Of a stretch of DNA of 32,845 bases, positions 1 to 7,660 are shown piece after piece. The DNA lies in the NCBI GenBank assembly GCA_026707745.1, contig JAPOWG010000001.1, forward strand, positions 1 through 32,845, read 5' to 3'. Position numbers and translations under genes: made by a program. The notes under the pieces were generated by a model. That model was not told the DNA's origin and searched no databases. It saw only the letters and a program-made list of their open reading frames with translations. This DNA comes from Chloroflexota bacterium (GTDB taxonomy: Bacteria > Chloroflexota > Anaerolineae > Aggregatilineales > Phototrophicaceae). Numbering within the stretch: position 1 is the first letter of the stretch; every line of letters starts with the position of its first letter.

Positions 1-288
1 GCGAAACGCCCCTACAGATCGCTACTTTTGAAGAATCTGCATTACTTTCTTGGTGTTACTGAGGGCACAGAGGGGCGAGCCTTCGGCTCGCCCCTACCGG
101 TGACTTTTATTTTGTAGTTGTAGGACTTTGTTGGTCCTACTGAGGATACAGAGGTTTCGTTGGTCACAGAGGGGGTATATTTCGGGCGACAAGATTGGTC
201 GCGCCTGCGGTTTTAGGCATAGGTCCCTAGGGGGCAGGGCCAAGGGGGTCTCCAGGCGAGGGATGCGGGCGTGGCCTGAGGTGGTTGT
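1..288. repeat. Gene-free left edge made of decayed intergenic repeats
   Basis: No coding potential was seen. Positions 71-95 form a perfect hairpin: an 11-bp stem (71-81 with 85-95) and a 3-base loop, of the GGGCGA...TCGCCCCTAC type found again at 6752-6772 and, diverged, near 3259-3351. Positions 1-14 look like the right half of another copy cut by the window edge. Purine-rich 'gagg(g)cacagagg' fragments lie at about 61-74, 141-152 and 165-173 and belong to a second family seen at 1356 and 32199. Confidence 0.7.
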
Positions 289-1233
289 CTAGGCGGAGAG
301 TTCGTCGTAGAGCAGTTCTTGATTGAGCGTTGGCAGAACGGTCTCTTCGCTGGCAAGCGTGAGCGAAGCGGCGGTCACGCCCAGGCGCATCGCTTCGTCG
401 ATGGGCACATCGTTAAGGATGCCGAAAATGGCCGCGCCTGAAAATGCGTCGCCGGCGCCAGAGGCGTCGATGACCTCGGTATGGATGGCGCGGATGTATC
501 CGCCGCCGCTGGTATCGGCATAAGCGAGTCCCTGTTCGCCCAAGGTCACGACAGCGACGTTTGCGCCCAGGTTAACGAGATGCTGCGCGGTACTGATCGC
601 TTGATCGCGTTCCGTGGCCGGTTCGTCCAGGTCGCAAAGGGAGGCGGTTTCGCTGGCGTTGGGCACGATCAGGTACAAGTTAGGTATGTACTTGCAGAGG
701 CGATTTGCCATGAGCGGGGAGGTGGGGTCGGCGCAAACGCGGACGCCGTGTCGGACCGCCAATTCAAACAGGGTATCGAGCGCTTCTTCCCGCAGGGTCG
801 CGTCTATAACGATTAGCGCGGCCCCTTCAAACAGCCATTCGTGCTCGATTAGATAGTCGGAATCCAGGTATTCCATGATTGCCAGATCGTCCAGCCGGGT
901 GGTCTTGTCTTGCGACCCCACCAGGATCAGCGAAGTCGCGGTTTGGGCGCCGCTCACGCGCAGGATGTGATTACAATGAATGCCCGCGCCGGATGATTGA
1001 TCGATCAAGTGTTGACCGAAATCATCTTCGCCGATTGCTGACAAGAGAAAGGTTTCAATCTCCAACCGCGCGAGATTTTCGGCGATATTGCGGGCGACGC
1101 CGCTCATCGAACAGTGAACGCGACCAAATTGACGTCTGCCGGTACGGATGCGATCCGGGGACTTGCCGCTGAATTCCAGCACTGCCGAGCCAATTACCAA
1201 GACGTATTCACGGTCCATTTGCGCAACCTGCAT
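289..1233 (-). CDS. PfkB-family sugar/nucleoside kinase (pseudouridine kinase-like)
   Basis: This is a cytoplasmic ATP-dependent kinase of the ribokinase/PfkB fold, 314 residues, a normal family length. The N-terminal substrate region carries GVARNIAENLARL at about residues 45-57, where ribokinases usually have GG.xxN. The C-terminal PfkB signature DASGAGDAFSGA sits at about 256-267; its GAGD holds the anion hole and the catalytic Asp (about 262). The GVARNIAENLARL wording resembles pseudouridine kinases more than fructokinases, but no psuG-type glycosidase lies beside it, so the substrate is not settled. The start is an ATG at 1233; an alternative ATG at 1218 removes five residues, and neither has a strong ribosome site. 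It stands alone, reading away from its upstream neighbour across a repeat-containing gap. The family call is firm and the substrate is a guess. Confidence 0.85.
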   Translation of the reverse strand: MQVAQMDREYVLVIGSAVLEFSGKSPDRIRTGRRQFGRVHCSMSGVARNIAENLARLEIETFLLSAIGEDDFGQHLIDQSSGAGIHCNHILRVSGAQTATSLILVGSQDKTTRLDDLAIMEYLDSDYLIEHEWLFEGAALIVIDATLREEALDTLFELAVRHGVRVCADPTSPLMANRLCKYIPNLYLIVPNASETASLCDLDEPATERDQAISTAQHLVNLGANVAVVTLGEQGLAYADTSGGGYIRAIHTEVIDASGAGDAFSGAAIFGILNDVPIDEAMRLGVTAASLTLASEETVLPTLNQELLYDELSA

Positions 1234-1355
1234 CGATTAGTCCAATTGTCAGTGTGACCGATTCTGCTTGTCAGCGCAAGGTTTTCGTCAGAGACCCAGG
1301 GCAATCGCTTCAAATTGGTATCTAGTGGAACGATGCGAAAACAAACTGAAAATTC

Positions 1356-1480
1356 ACCACAGAGGCACAGAGCGCGCAGAGAAATGCGACATTTACTTTG
1401 TATTCTTTGTGCCTTTGTGCTTGGCCATGCTTTCGGCCGGGCAAAAATTGCTTGACTTGCCGATAATCTGAAATGCACCC
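1356..1480. repeat. Stem-loop repeat of the 'cacagaggcacagag' family
   Basis: The left arm, cacagaggcacagag (about 1359-1373), can pair over 15 bp with ctttgtgcctttgtg (about 1409-1423), counting G-U pairs, to make a long hairpin. The tail ATAATCTGAAATGCACCC (1463-1480) recurs with one change at 32331-32348, after another 'gcagagagcgcagag' stretch that starts near 32199. The two loci are therefore copies of one composite element. The rest of 1234-1519 shows no gene. Confidence 0.6.
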
Positions 1481-1519
1481 TGCCGTGTCCGCGGTGGCAG
1501 TTCGTAGTTTCAGTCGCTC

Positions 1520-2953
1520 TTATCCGGCCGAGTTGGATGCTGTTGTGTCGGCAGATTGATTTGCTTCCGGCGGGGGCGGTTGGGTTGGCTGGGCGTTGGC
1601 GATGTCCGTTTCCTGCGGTGGGGCGGCGGGTACGTTTACACCCAGGGTCGCGGGATTCAAGTCGGAGGAAGCAACAGCGTCGTCATTGGGTACATCGGCC
1701 GCGCAGCGGAAGCCTATCCAGCGCTGGCCTTCGCTGGGATCCCAGGATTGGCGATGGACCGCTCGGCTGAAAAAAGGCACGCTATTCCAGGATCCCCCGC
1801 GCAAGACTTTTTGCAAACCGGTCACTGGGCCGCCAGGATTGCTGGCCATGCCTTGCCCGGCCAGGGCCTCATAATAGCGCTCGCTGTACCAGTCGCTGAC
1901 CCATTCCGCCATGTTGCCGGCCAAGTCATAAACGCCATATACGCTGACTCCCAGAGGATAGCTGGCGATAGGCAGGGGCCCGGGCGGCGTATCGAGAGGT
2001 CGGTTGGTCTTGGCCAGGGCGTTGTCCCAGGTGTTGCCCCAGGGATAAATGCGGCCGTCTTCACCGCGCGCCGCCCGCTCCCATTCGGCCTCGGTGGGCA
2101 GTCGGCGCCCTATGGCCTCGCAGTACTCTCGCGCGCCGTACCAGGTCATGCCATAGGCGGGATACTGGGGCAAGATGCCTGGAATGCTGTAATTGGCGCT
2201 ATCGAAAACGATTGGCGCATCCGCGCTTTCGTTGCGCGTCTGAATACAGGGGAAGCCCGCGCAACCGTTGAGGTGGCTGCCGGGTCCGCGCACATTGAGA
2301 AAGGCGACGTACTGTTCCAGAGTAACTTCCGTGGTCTCCATCAAAAAGGCGTCAACCGTAACAGGGTGCGCGGGATAGGAATCTTCGGCGTAAGCAGCGA
2401 GGCAGGCGCCGCCGTCGCGCACAGTACATTCCTCGACCGCCACAATGACTTCGGCAGGAAGCGTGCCCATTGTGAATGAGCCGCCGGGCACGGAGACCGC
2501 CAGCGATCGCAATACCTGCAGAATCTCCGGTATCTGTACGGCGGGCTGTGCCAGGGGCGGGGGCGGATTGGTCGGAATCGCTGTCGGCAATGGCGTTGAC
2601 TGCAGGGCGACTGATTCAGCGCCGGACGCCGCCGGAATCGGGGATGATACAGATACGGCACTCAAGCCTCCGGCCGACAGGGCGGGATCCGGCGTTGCGG
2701 TAACGACGACGAATTCGGTCAAGGGCGTTGCGGAAGGACTGTTTGGGTCTTCTGTGGCGGTCATAACGACATGCACGACTGTGGTCTCTACGCGCGGCAC
2801 AGGTGTTGGCAGCACAAAGTCGAGCAGGGACCCTTCGAATATGACGCCGATCATGATACTGAGGCCGCAAAAGAGCCCGGGGATAAAGCCAATGATCACC
2901 CATTGCCACGCGGCGCTTCGCTGGCGCCGTCCACCGATGGGTCTATAGGACAT
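1520..2953 (-). CDS. Membrane-anchored SUMF1/FGE-fold protein, probably not a formylglycine generator
   Basis: About 477 residues. A short basic N-terminus is followed by a hydrophobic segment at about residues 16-45, then a Thr/Pro/Ala linker with TATP-type motifs, then a SUMF1 (formylglycine-generating-like) domain at about 145-420, and a Pro/Ala/Gln-rich tail. SUMF1 landmarks are VPGGSFTMGT, RLPTEAEWERAARG, YPWGNTWDN, GVYDLAGNMAEWVSDWY, VLRGGSWNS and WIGFRCA. True FGEs have two copper-binding cysteines soon after RGGS; here the stretch is RGGSWNSVPFFSRAVHRQSW with none. It is more likely one of the many SUMF1 proteins with another role, such as ligand binding or ergothioneine-type chemistry, displayed outside the membrane. 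The start was placed at ATG 2953 because AAGGAG (2961-2966) lies 7 bases upstream; an in-frame ATG at 2971 would put that ribosome site inside the gene. Confidence 0.85.
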   Translation of the reverse strand: MSYRPIGGRRQRSAAWQWVIIGFIPGLFCGLSIMIGVIFEGSLLDFVLPTPVPRVETTVVHVVMTATEDPNSPSATPLTEFVVVTATPDPALSAGGLSAVSVSSPIPAASGAESVALQSTPLPTAIPTNPPPPLAQPAVQIPEILQVLRSLAVSVPGGSFTMGTLPAEVIVAVEECTVRDGGACLAAYAEDSYPAHPVTVDAFLMETTEVTLEQYVAFLNVRGPGSHLNGCAGFPCIQTRNESADAPIVFDSANYSIPGILPQYPAYGMTWYGAREYCEAIGRRLPTEAEWERAARGEDGRIYPWGNTWDNALAKTNRPLDTPPGPLPIASYPLGVSVYGVYDLAGNMAEWVSDWYSERYYEALAGQGMASNPGGPVTGLQKVLRGGSWNSVPFFSRAVHRQSWDPSEGQRWIGFRCAADVPNDDAVASSDLNPATLGVNVPAAPPQETDIANAQPTQPPPPEANQSADTTASNSAG

Positions 2954-2960
2954 CCATTTT

Positions 2961-2966
2961 CTCCTT
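2961..2966 (-). promoter_or_regulatory. Shine-Dalgarno AAGGAG fixing the SUMF1 gene start
   Basis: On the minus strand AAGGAG is followed by 7 bases and then ATG at 2953. This argues against the in-frame ATG at 2971, which has no ribosome site of its own. Confidence 0.75.
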
Positions 2967-3000
2967 GTCATAATGACGGCGCAATTTGCGGCCAGGACAG

Positions 3001-3009
3001 GTTATAGCA
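3001..3009 (-). promoter_or_regulatory. Extended -10 promoter for the SUMF1 gene
   Basis: The minus strand reads TGCTATAAC, an extended -10 element. No good -35 was seen at 16-18 bases. Transcription would begin near 2994, about 40 bases before the chosen start codon. Confidence 0.5.
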
Positions 3010-3105
3010 TAGGCGATCTCGCTCATCGGTATTGTTCTATATGAAAACGTCTCAAACAGCAATATGAGGTTGAGGGGCGTGGTGAAAATCGGGGTATTCA
3101 CCACA

Positions 3106-3150
3106 AGCCGCTCGGCGCGTAACCGGCGAATTTGGGCTACCGCGCTCACA
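3106..3150. repeat. Repeat family B copy ('agccgctcggcgcg')
   Basis: These 45 bases match 30517-30561 exactly by eye, and diverged copies lie at 8628, 24619 and 32552. Positions 3151-3160 are an A-rich run like that in other copies. The element carries several short GC-rich inverted repeats, as expected of a REP- or MITE-like unit. Confidence 0.75.
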
Positions 3151-3258
3151 AAAAAAATTAGCGTTCTCCTCGAATTAGCGACGCGGTTAAAAGAAGAGAG
3201 GCACAGAAGTAGGACCAAAAGAGTCATGCAACTCCAAAACAATAGTCGTCGGTAGGGA

Positions 3259-3351
3259 CGACCCGGCGGGTCGCGTAGACACTGACCGTCGGTCGCCCGC
3301 AAAACCTAGCCAGAACGGTGGTCGAGCCAAGGCTCGCCCCTACGGCTCGAC
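3259..3351. repeat. Cluster of GC-rich palindromes
   Basis: One hairpin lies at 3259-3273 (CGACCC, loop GGC, GGGTCG). A second at 3323-3336 pairs CGAGCC with GGCTCG, and GTCGAGCC at 3321-3328 can instead pair with GGCTCGAC at 3344-3351. The sequence gctcgcccctac links it to the palindromes at 71 and 6752. Apart from these repeats and the promoter near 3540, the gene-free stretch 2972-3597 shows nothing recognisable. Confidence 0.6.
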
Positions 3352-3536
3352 GTCGAAATTTGCATGACTTACCTGGTTTTACTGAGGGCAGAGAGGATTT
3401 TCAAAATAGTTTAGTGACTTTATGGTGCAAATATAGCGCTGTCCACAGAACCGCTCGTCACGGTGTCACGGCTTTGGACGGGCAGTTGGGTTTCCGGGGA
3501 GACTCCGTCCACGCGCGGGCATGGTTTCCGCGCCGC

Positions 3537-3565
3537 TTGACAAGCTCTTGACCTAAGTTTAGGCT
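3537..3565 (+). promoter_or_regulatory. Promoter candidate with a perfect -35, upstream of the GNAT gene
   Basis: TTGACA (3537-3542) is followed after 17 bases by a weak TAGGCT (3560-3565). A small dyad CCTAA-GT-TTAGG (3552-3563) overlaps the spacer and -10 and follows a second TTGACC at 3548, so an operator is possible. Transcription would begin about 25 bases before the TTG start. Confidence 0.45.
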
Positions 3566-3597
3566 TAATTCAAACTGGCAGCAGCGGGAAGGCTCCA

Positions 3598-4614
3598 TTG
3601 ACCGAAATAAGCGTGACGTCAAAGGCGCCGGCGGCAATTGCGCGGGAGGGATTGCGACCGGTGAATATGCGCAGCGATCTGCGTCCTTTGGCGGACTTGA
3701 TCGAATTGGTATTCGCCGACTCGATGGATAGCAACGGCCGTTCGGCTATCCGCGAAATGCGTTATCTCAGCCATATGGGCTACGGTCTCAATCTCATATC
3801 CCGGCTTAACGATCTGGCGCTAGGCATTAGTCTGGGATTTGTCTACATAATGGACGGTCAATTGGTCGGGAATGTATCGGTATACCCGGCGGGCTATCCC
3901 AAGGACATGCCTGAAACCTGGATTTTGGCGAACGTTGCGGTACATCCAGCATTTCAACGGCGCGGGATCGCCGGCGAACTCGTGGAGGCCAGTCTCGAAA
4001 TGATCCGTCAAAGAAGCGGCAAACGGGTCATTTTGCAAGTGAACCATGACAATAGAGCCGCGCTGAGACTGTATGAGCGGCAGGGTTTTCTCTATGAGCG
4101 CGCCTGGCGCCACTGGAGGCGCGGCGGCTTCGTCAGCTCTCCCTTTTGCGACGGACATGATTTCCATATCACGCGCCCGGGGCATAGCGAATGGAAGTCC
4201 GAATACGCCTTGGCGCAGGAGGCGCGCCCCAATGCTTCAGGCGGGCTCGGCTGGCTGAAACCCACCCATGAATCGAGCTTCCGCGTCCCGCCGTGGAAGC
4301 GTCTTTTGAATTTCTTTTCTCTGAACAGCACCGAGAAGTTAATCATCCGCGACGAATCGACCTTGGCGATTCTTGTCTCGTGCTGGCTGGAAAGCCTCAT
4401 CAGCTTCAGCGACATACGGTTGCGCTTCTTTGCGTCCCCCGGGCTTGATTACCTGCCACATGCGGAGGCGCTTTTCTGCAATGTTTTGGCTCGTTATCCA
4501 CGGTCGACGATCAACATTGAGCATCCACACGACGACGAGATCGTCAATGACCTGCTCATGCGCTATCAGTTCAAGGTCAAACGAGAGCTGTGGCATATGC
4601 GTCTGGATCTTTAG
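3598..4614 (+). CDS. Tandem GNAT-fold N-acetyltransferase
   Basis: 338 residues. The first GNAT domain, about residues 20-170, contains the acetyl-CoA-binding stretch ANVAVHPAFQRRGIAGELVE (RRGIAG is the pyrophosphate loop) and the closing NRAALRLYERQGF motif. The second half ends in IVNDLLMRYQFKVKRELWHM, which looks like the last strand-helix-strand of a second GNAT domain that has lost its cofactor loop. Two-GNAT proteins with one active half are common. The acceptor is unknown. The start is a TTG at 3598, chosen because GGGAAGG lies 5 bases upstream and because the fold's first strand (LRPVNMRSDLRPLADLI) begins soon after; GTG 3661 and ATG 3667 are alternatives that would clip it. The gene converges on its downstream neighbour with a 24-base gap. 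Confidence 0.8.
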   Translation: MTEISVTSKAPAAIAREGLRPVNMRSDLRPLADLIELVFADSMDSNGRSAIREMRYLSHMGYGLNLISRLNDLALGISLGFVYIMDGQLVGNVSVYPAGYPKDMPETWILANVAVHPAFQRRGIAGELVEASLEMIRQRSGKRVILQVNHDNRAALRLYERQGFLYERAWRHWRRGGFVSSPFCDGHDFHITRPGHSEWKSEYALAQEARPNASGGLGWLKPTHESSFRVPPWKRLLNFFSLNSTEKLIIRDESTLAILVSCWLESLISFSDIRLRFFASPGLDYLPHAEALFCNVLARYPRSTINIEHPHDDEIVNDLLMRYQFKVKRELWHMRLDL

Positions 4615-4638
4615 TTTGAGCGCAGCATCGATTGTGGC

Positions 4639-6507
4639 TTAAAGATTTTCGCGATCGGTGCGGAAGCGAGGCGGCCTTCTGTGCTCCGAGTCTAGTATCT
4701 GGAGATTGTCCGGCTCAATTGCTTGCGACAGATGGTTGAGGCGCTTCTTTGGCAAACGAGGCGGTCGATTGCGGTCCAGATTGTTAGCGGCTCTTAGCAA
4801 TGGCGCCCCTCCCTCGCGCTGTAGCGGCAAGGCAACAGCGCTGGGCTGCGATGCCGGCGGACGCGCCGCGTTTTGCTGCATAGTTTGCGCGCCGGCCGCG
4901 CCCAGGTATTCTCCCAGGATTTGCCGCTGCTGCATGGCGTCATAGCGCGCGCGTCGTTCTTCCTTCATGTGCTGGCGGCGGGAAATCTCTTGTTGGATCA
5001 GTTGCGGATTCGACACCTTGTGAAAGAGTTTGTGTTCGTCGGCGCCGATCAATGACATGCGCACGTCTCCATATTTCATGATGGCGGCAAAGAAACCCGT
5101 CACCACCGATTCCACGTTGTCAATGCGCTCGACGAGCACCTGATCGCGCAGGTTTTGCAGGAAAAACGGTCGCTTGTGCACCAGGGTGATCGTATCGTCG
5201 GAGATAATGTAAATGTCATTCCGCCAATCCCAATCCAGCCAGTAGTACATGACAGCGCCGATCAAAAAGGCGAGCATGGAGAGGGGGAAAGTCAGGATGC
5301 GCAAATCCGAGCTTAGCACCGTGAAGGTCAAAAGCAGTCCTGTCGCAGCCAGAAGCGCAATCACGATAGGTATGAAGGTATGCTGCGCCCAAACACTGAT
5401 GTGCTTGCGATATACGATATCGCCATTGCTCATTTCGATGCGCGTGCTGAAGTATCCGTTTGTGCCGGCGACGGGCCTCGGCGATGCGCTTGCATCGGCG
5501 GACGAGTGCCTGAATTCTTCTTCCAGTTCGGGATTTTCGCCCGCCATCCATCGTTGCAACTCATCGCGCACCATGGCATGGTGACGCTGCGCCTTTCGGC
5601 TTTCGAAGTACTGTCGATCTTCGATGATCAGTTTCTGAAATTGTTCCGGCCGGGGTATCAGGTCAAGCTCCAGATTGCCCTGCGATCCGGCGGTCTTGAT
5701 GATGACGCTGCCATAGCGAAACAAGCGCGCAAAGGGATCATAGGGTGGGATTTCGAAGTTGATTTCCTGCACGCTCTCCAAGCCAACTTGGGTAATCTGC
5801 CGATGCATGGCCAGAATGGTTCGCTCGACGCGAATAATGCGCTGGTCTGTAACGATCACGGAGTCGTTACGCCATTCCGCATAAAAGTAGACCAGCGCCG
5901 CGCCCGGGAAGACCAATGAGAGAACGACTATCAGCAGTGAAAGCGCTCCCGCCCCCAAGATGAGCGCGGCAGCCCACATTGCCGGCATGATCAAGAGCGG
6001 AATCCAGGACGTCCGCAAGAAGGCCCAGCAATGGCGACGGGTCTCGATCAGCACTTCTTCGTCGTCTCGTTGTTCGGCGAAGCGGGGATTGATCCCCGCC
6101 CCGGCGTCCCCCTTGTTCAGTCCGATTGCCGCGCCCAATTCCGAGTGTCGTTTCAGGAGCGCGTCGAAGGCATCCTTGCCCAGCTTGGCTACGGTTACAT
6201 TCTGAGAGGCGCGCAAGGTTGCGGACTGCGCGATTTCGCTGAACAGCGCGTCTTGATTGAAAACTTGATTGGGTTCGACAGTTGCCAGTGGCACTTGACC
6301 CCCGTCGGCATTCGCTTGAAATAGTATTGCGGCGCCGGAGAGCACGATCAAAAGGCCGTCCGCCGATCGGCCTTGCACAAATATGTCTTCGCCGGCGCGA
6401 TAGCTGTAAACTGTCAAGGCTTCGCCGATCAAGCGCAGATGCTGGTCGCTGAGGCGCGCAAAAATGGGGATATTCTGCAGTAGGGATTCCTTGGAAAGAG
6501 CTTGCAT
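4639..6507 (-). CDS. CNBD-like / double bPH2 membrane protein
   Basis: 622 residues. The N-terminus (about 10-125) is a cyclic-nucleotide-binding-like jelly roll; its phosphate cassette reads VFNQDALFSEIAQSATLRAS where binders have FGE...R.A, so key Gly, Glu and Arg are absent and cAMP binding is doubtful. Two copies of a membrane/PH module follow: a transmembrane hairpin at about 167-208 and a bPH2 domain (WRNDSVIVTDQRIIRVERT...RYGSVIIKTAG) at about 211-300, then a hairpin at about 375-423 and a second bPH2 (WRNDIYIISDDTITLVHKRP...KYGDVRMSLIG) at about 428-505. A charged helix and a Pro/Arg-rich tail close the protein. The ATG at 6507 was chosen because a TGCTATAAT promoter lies just upstream; a longer reading to 6744 would cross that promoter and begin in repeat DNA. 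The function is unknown; it is presumably a cytoplasmic sensor on the inner membrane. Confidence 0.8.
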   Translation of the reverse strand: MQALSKESLLQNIPIFARLSDQHLRLIGEALTVYSYRAGEDIFVQGRSADGLLIVLSGAAILFQANADGGQVPLATVEPNQVFNQDALFSEIAQSATLRASQNVTVAKLGKDAFDALLKRHSELGAAIGLNKGDAGAGINPRFAEQRDDEEVLIETRRHCWAFLRTSWIPLLIMPAMWAAALILGAGALSLLIVVLSLVFPGAALVYFYAEWRNDSVIVTDQRIIRVERTILAMHRQITQVGLESVQEINFEIPPYDPFARLFRYGSVIIKTAGSQGNLELDLIPRPEQFQKLIIEDRQYFESRKAQRHHAMVRDELQRWMAGENPELEEEFRHSSADASASPRPVAGTNGYFSTRIEMSNGDIVYRKHISVWAQHTFIPIVIALLAATGLLLTFTVLSSDLRILTFPLSMLAFLIGAVMYYWLDWDWRNDIYIISDDTITLVHKRPFFLQNLRDQVLVERIDNVESVVTGFFAAIMKYGDVRMSLIGADEHKLFHKVSNPQLIQQEISRRQHMKEERRARYDAMQQRQILGEYLGAAGAQTMQQNAARPPASQPSAVALPLQREGGAPLLRAANNLDRNRPPRLPKKRLNHLSQAIEPDNLQILDSEHRRPPRFRTDRENL

Positions 6508-6541
6508 GGAAAGAGGTCTCGGTTCGCACCGTTCTGCGCTG

Positions 6542-6550
6542 ATTATAGCA
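6542..6550 (-). promoter_or_regulatory. Extended -10 promoter (TGCTATAAT)
   Basis: The minus strand shows a consensus TATAAT with TGC in front. No clear -35 is present. The predicted start of transcription, near 6536, leaves a leader of about 30 bases before ATG 6507 and supports that start codon. Confidence 0.65.
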
Positions 6551-6751
6551 TAGATACCTGCGGCGCAGGCGGCAGACGCAGGGGGGTTATATTCGGGGGA
6601 CGTGGCAGATCGCCCCTTCGGAATTCGACGCGACTGTAGATGGGGTCTGGCGGATTTGTGATTTGGCGGGGGCAGTACATGTTTTTTGACCAGCGAGGGC
6701 ACCGAGAGATTCTTGGTCGCAGAGGCAAGTAGGTATAAATGCATTTGTTGC

Positions 6752-6772
6752 GGGCGACTCGCCGAGTCGCCC
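6752..6772. repeat. GGGCGACTC palindrome
   Basis: A perfect 9-bp stem (6752-6760 with 6764-6772) with a GCC loop, followed by CTACC. It is the same family as 71-95. A 'cagcgagggcaccgagag' fragment lies at about 6690-6707. The rest of 6551-6887 shows nothing recognisable. Confidence 0.7.
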
Positions 6773-6887
6773 CTACCAACGTCGTTGGTATTTTGGGCTT
6801 AGGATCTCATGTCGAGAACTGCAAAAGTAGTTCAACCGAAAAGGATACAGTACCAAACAGATGGCGTGTCGCAATCTACGTGAAGCG

Positions 6888-6896
6888 TGTTATACT
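6888..6896 (+). promoter_or_regulatory. Extended -10 promoter for tatA
   Basis: TGTTATACT is an extended -10 about 36 bases before the tatA start codon. No good -35 was seen. Confidence 0.55.
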
Positions 6897-6932
6897 TGTC
6901 GTGAGATCGAAATCGTGGAATAGGAAAAGACC

Positions 6933-7118
6933 ATGCCAAATTTGGGTCCAACCGAACTTTTCATCGTATTGATTATTGTTGTGCTTCTATTCGGCGTCGG
7001 CCGCGTTTCACGCATCGGCGGCGAGCTAGGCTCGGCAGTGGCGAACTTCCGCAAGGGATTGCAGGAAGGTGCCAAGGCGAAACCAGAAGATAACAATCCG
7101 ATTGAAGAAAACGCTTAA
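6933..7118 (+). CDS. tatA: Sec-independent translocase subunit TatA/E-like
   Basis: 61 residues. TatA subunits form the pore-like part of the twin-arginine pathway, which exports folded proteins across the inner membrane with TatC. The sequence has the standard order: a short N-out segment (MPNLGPTELFIVL), one transmembrane helix with a polar residue near its start (about 7-22), the FG hinge (FGVGRVSRIG), an amphipathic helix (GGELGSAVANFRKGLQEG) and a charged tail. It is short but within range for TatA. AGGAAAAG precedes ATG 6933 at normal spacing. No tatC or tatB is visible. Its stop overlaps by 3-4 bases the stop of the convergent gene that follows. Confidence 0.9.
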   Translation: MPNLGPTELFIVLIIVVLLFGVGRVSRIGGELGSAVANFRKGLQEGAKAKPEDNNPIEENA

Positions 7119-7606
7119 TTCGTCTTGTCCGCTTTGCCGGGATTTGCCCCCAAAGCGCGCTCTATCATTTCCTCGCCCCGTAGTTGGGGCTTGTGCGTGA
7201 TACCCTGCGGCAGCGTTAGATTATGCTCCAGCAGGGCGCGATTGTAGCGATCTGTCGCTTCCAAGAATCCGCTTTTGAAGCGTTGCCAGTCCCCTTCAAT
7301 ATTTGATTCCAGCTTGGCTCGCCCCGCCTTGCGCGCAGCGCGCCCCTCCGCCTGGTAAGTCGCGGCTTTATGCAGCAACTGTCTACGCAATTTGCTCTCG
7401 GTTCGCTCGAGCGATTCGCGATGGGCGATCCAATCGGGAATCACATTGTGGTCGTCCAAGATCTTGTGCGCGGCGCGCAACTCGGGGGGTGTATGGCTGT
7501 TGTTATCGAGGCGCAGCGGCTTACCCGCGCCCGGCAAATGGGAGATATCACCGTCGCCGATGGCCTCTTGAAGCAAGTGGTCGACGACCTTTTTCCATTT
7601 GTTCAT
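7115..7606 (-). CDS. DUF1992 (DnaJ-C28-like) protein
   Basis: 163 residues. The N-terminal two thirds match the DUF1992/DnaJ homologue subfamily C member 28 conserved domain: KKVVDHLLQEAIGDGDISHLPGAGKPLRL, then LRAAHKILDDHNVIPDWI, then a basic helical stretch. The biochemical role of this family is not known. It is soluble and helix-rich, with no J domain. It lies 54 bases downstream of the LysM gene on the same strand and is probably co-transcribed from the promoter near 8780. The ATG at 7606 has no strong ribosome site. Confidence 0.8.
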   Translation of the reverse strand: MNKWKKVVDHLLQEAIGDGDISHLPGAGKPLRLDNNSHTPPELRAAHKILDDHNVIPDWIAHRESLERTESKLRRQLLHKAATYQAEGRAARKAGRAKLESNIEGDWQRFKSGFLEATDRYNRALLEHNLTLPQGITHKPQLRGEEMIERALGANPGKADKTN

Positions 7607-7660
7607 AAGCGTTCTTTAGCTGTTCCTGGATCGGCTTGGCCGGCAAGCGCCTATTGCAGG

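Noticed and set aside
1556..2479. A 307-codon plus-strand frame
   Set aside because: It lies fully antisense to the SUMF1 gene, whose protein has clear motifs; the long frame follows from codon bias.
3318..3551. A 77-codon plus-strand frame
   Set aside because: It begins in the palindrome cluster and overlaps the GNAT promoter; no recognisable protein features.
6508..6744. N-terminal extension of the CNBD/bPH2 protein
   Set aside because: It contains an extended -10 promoter and is unlike any domain, whereas the CNBD fold begins at the ATG at 6507.
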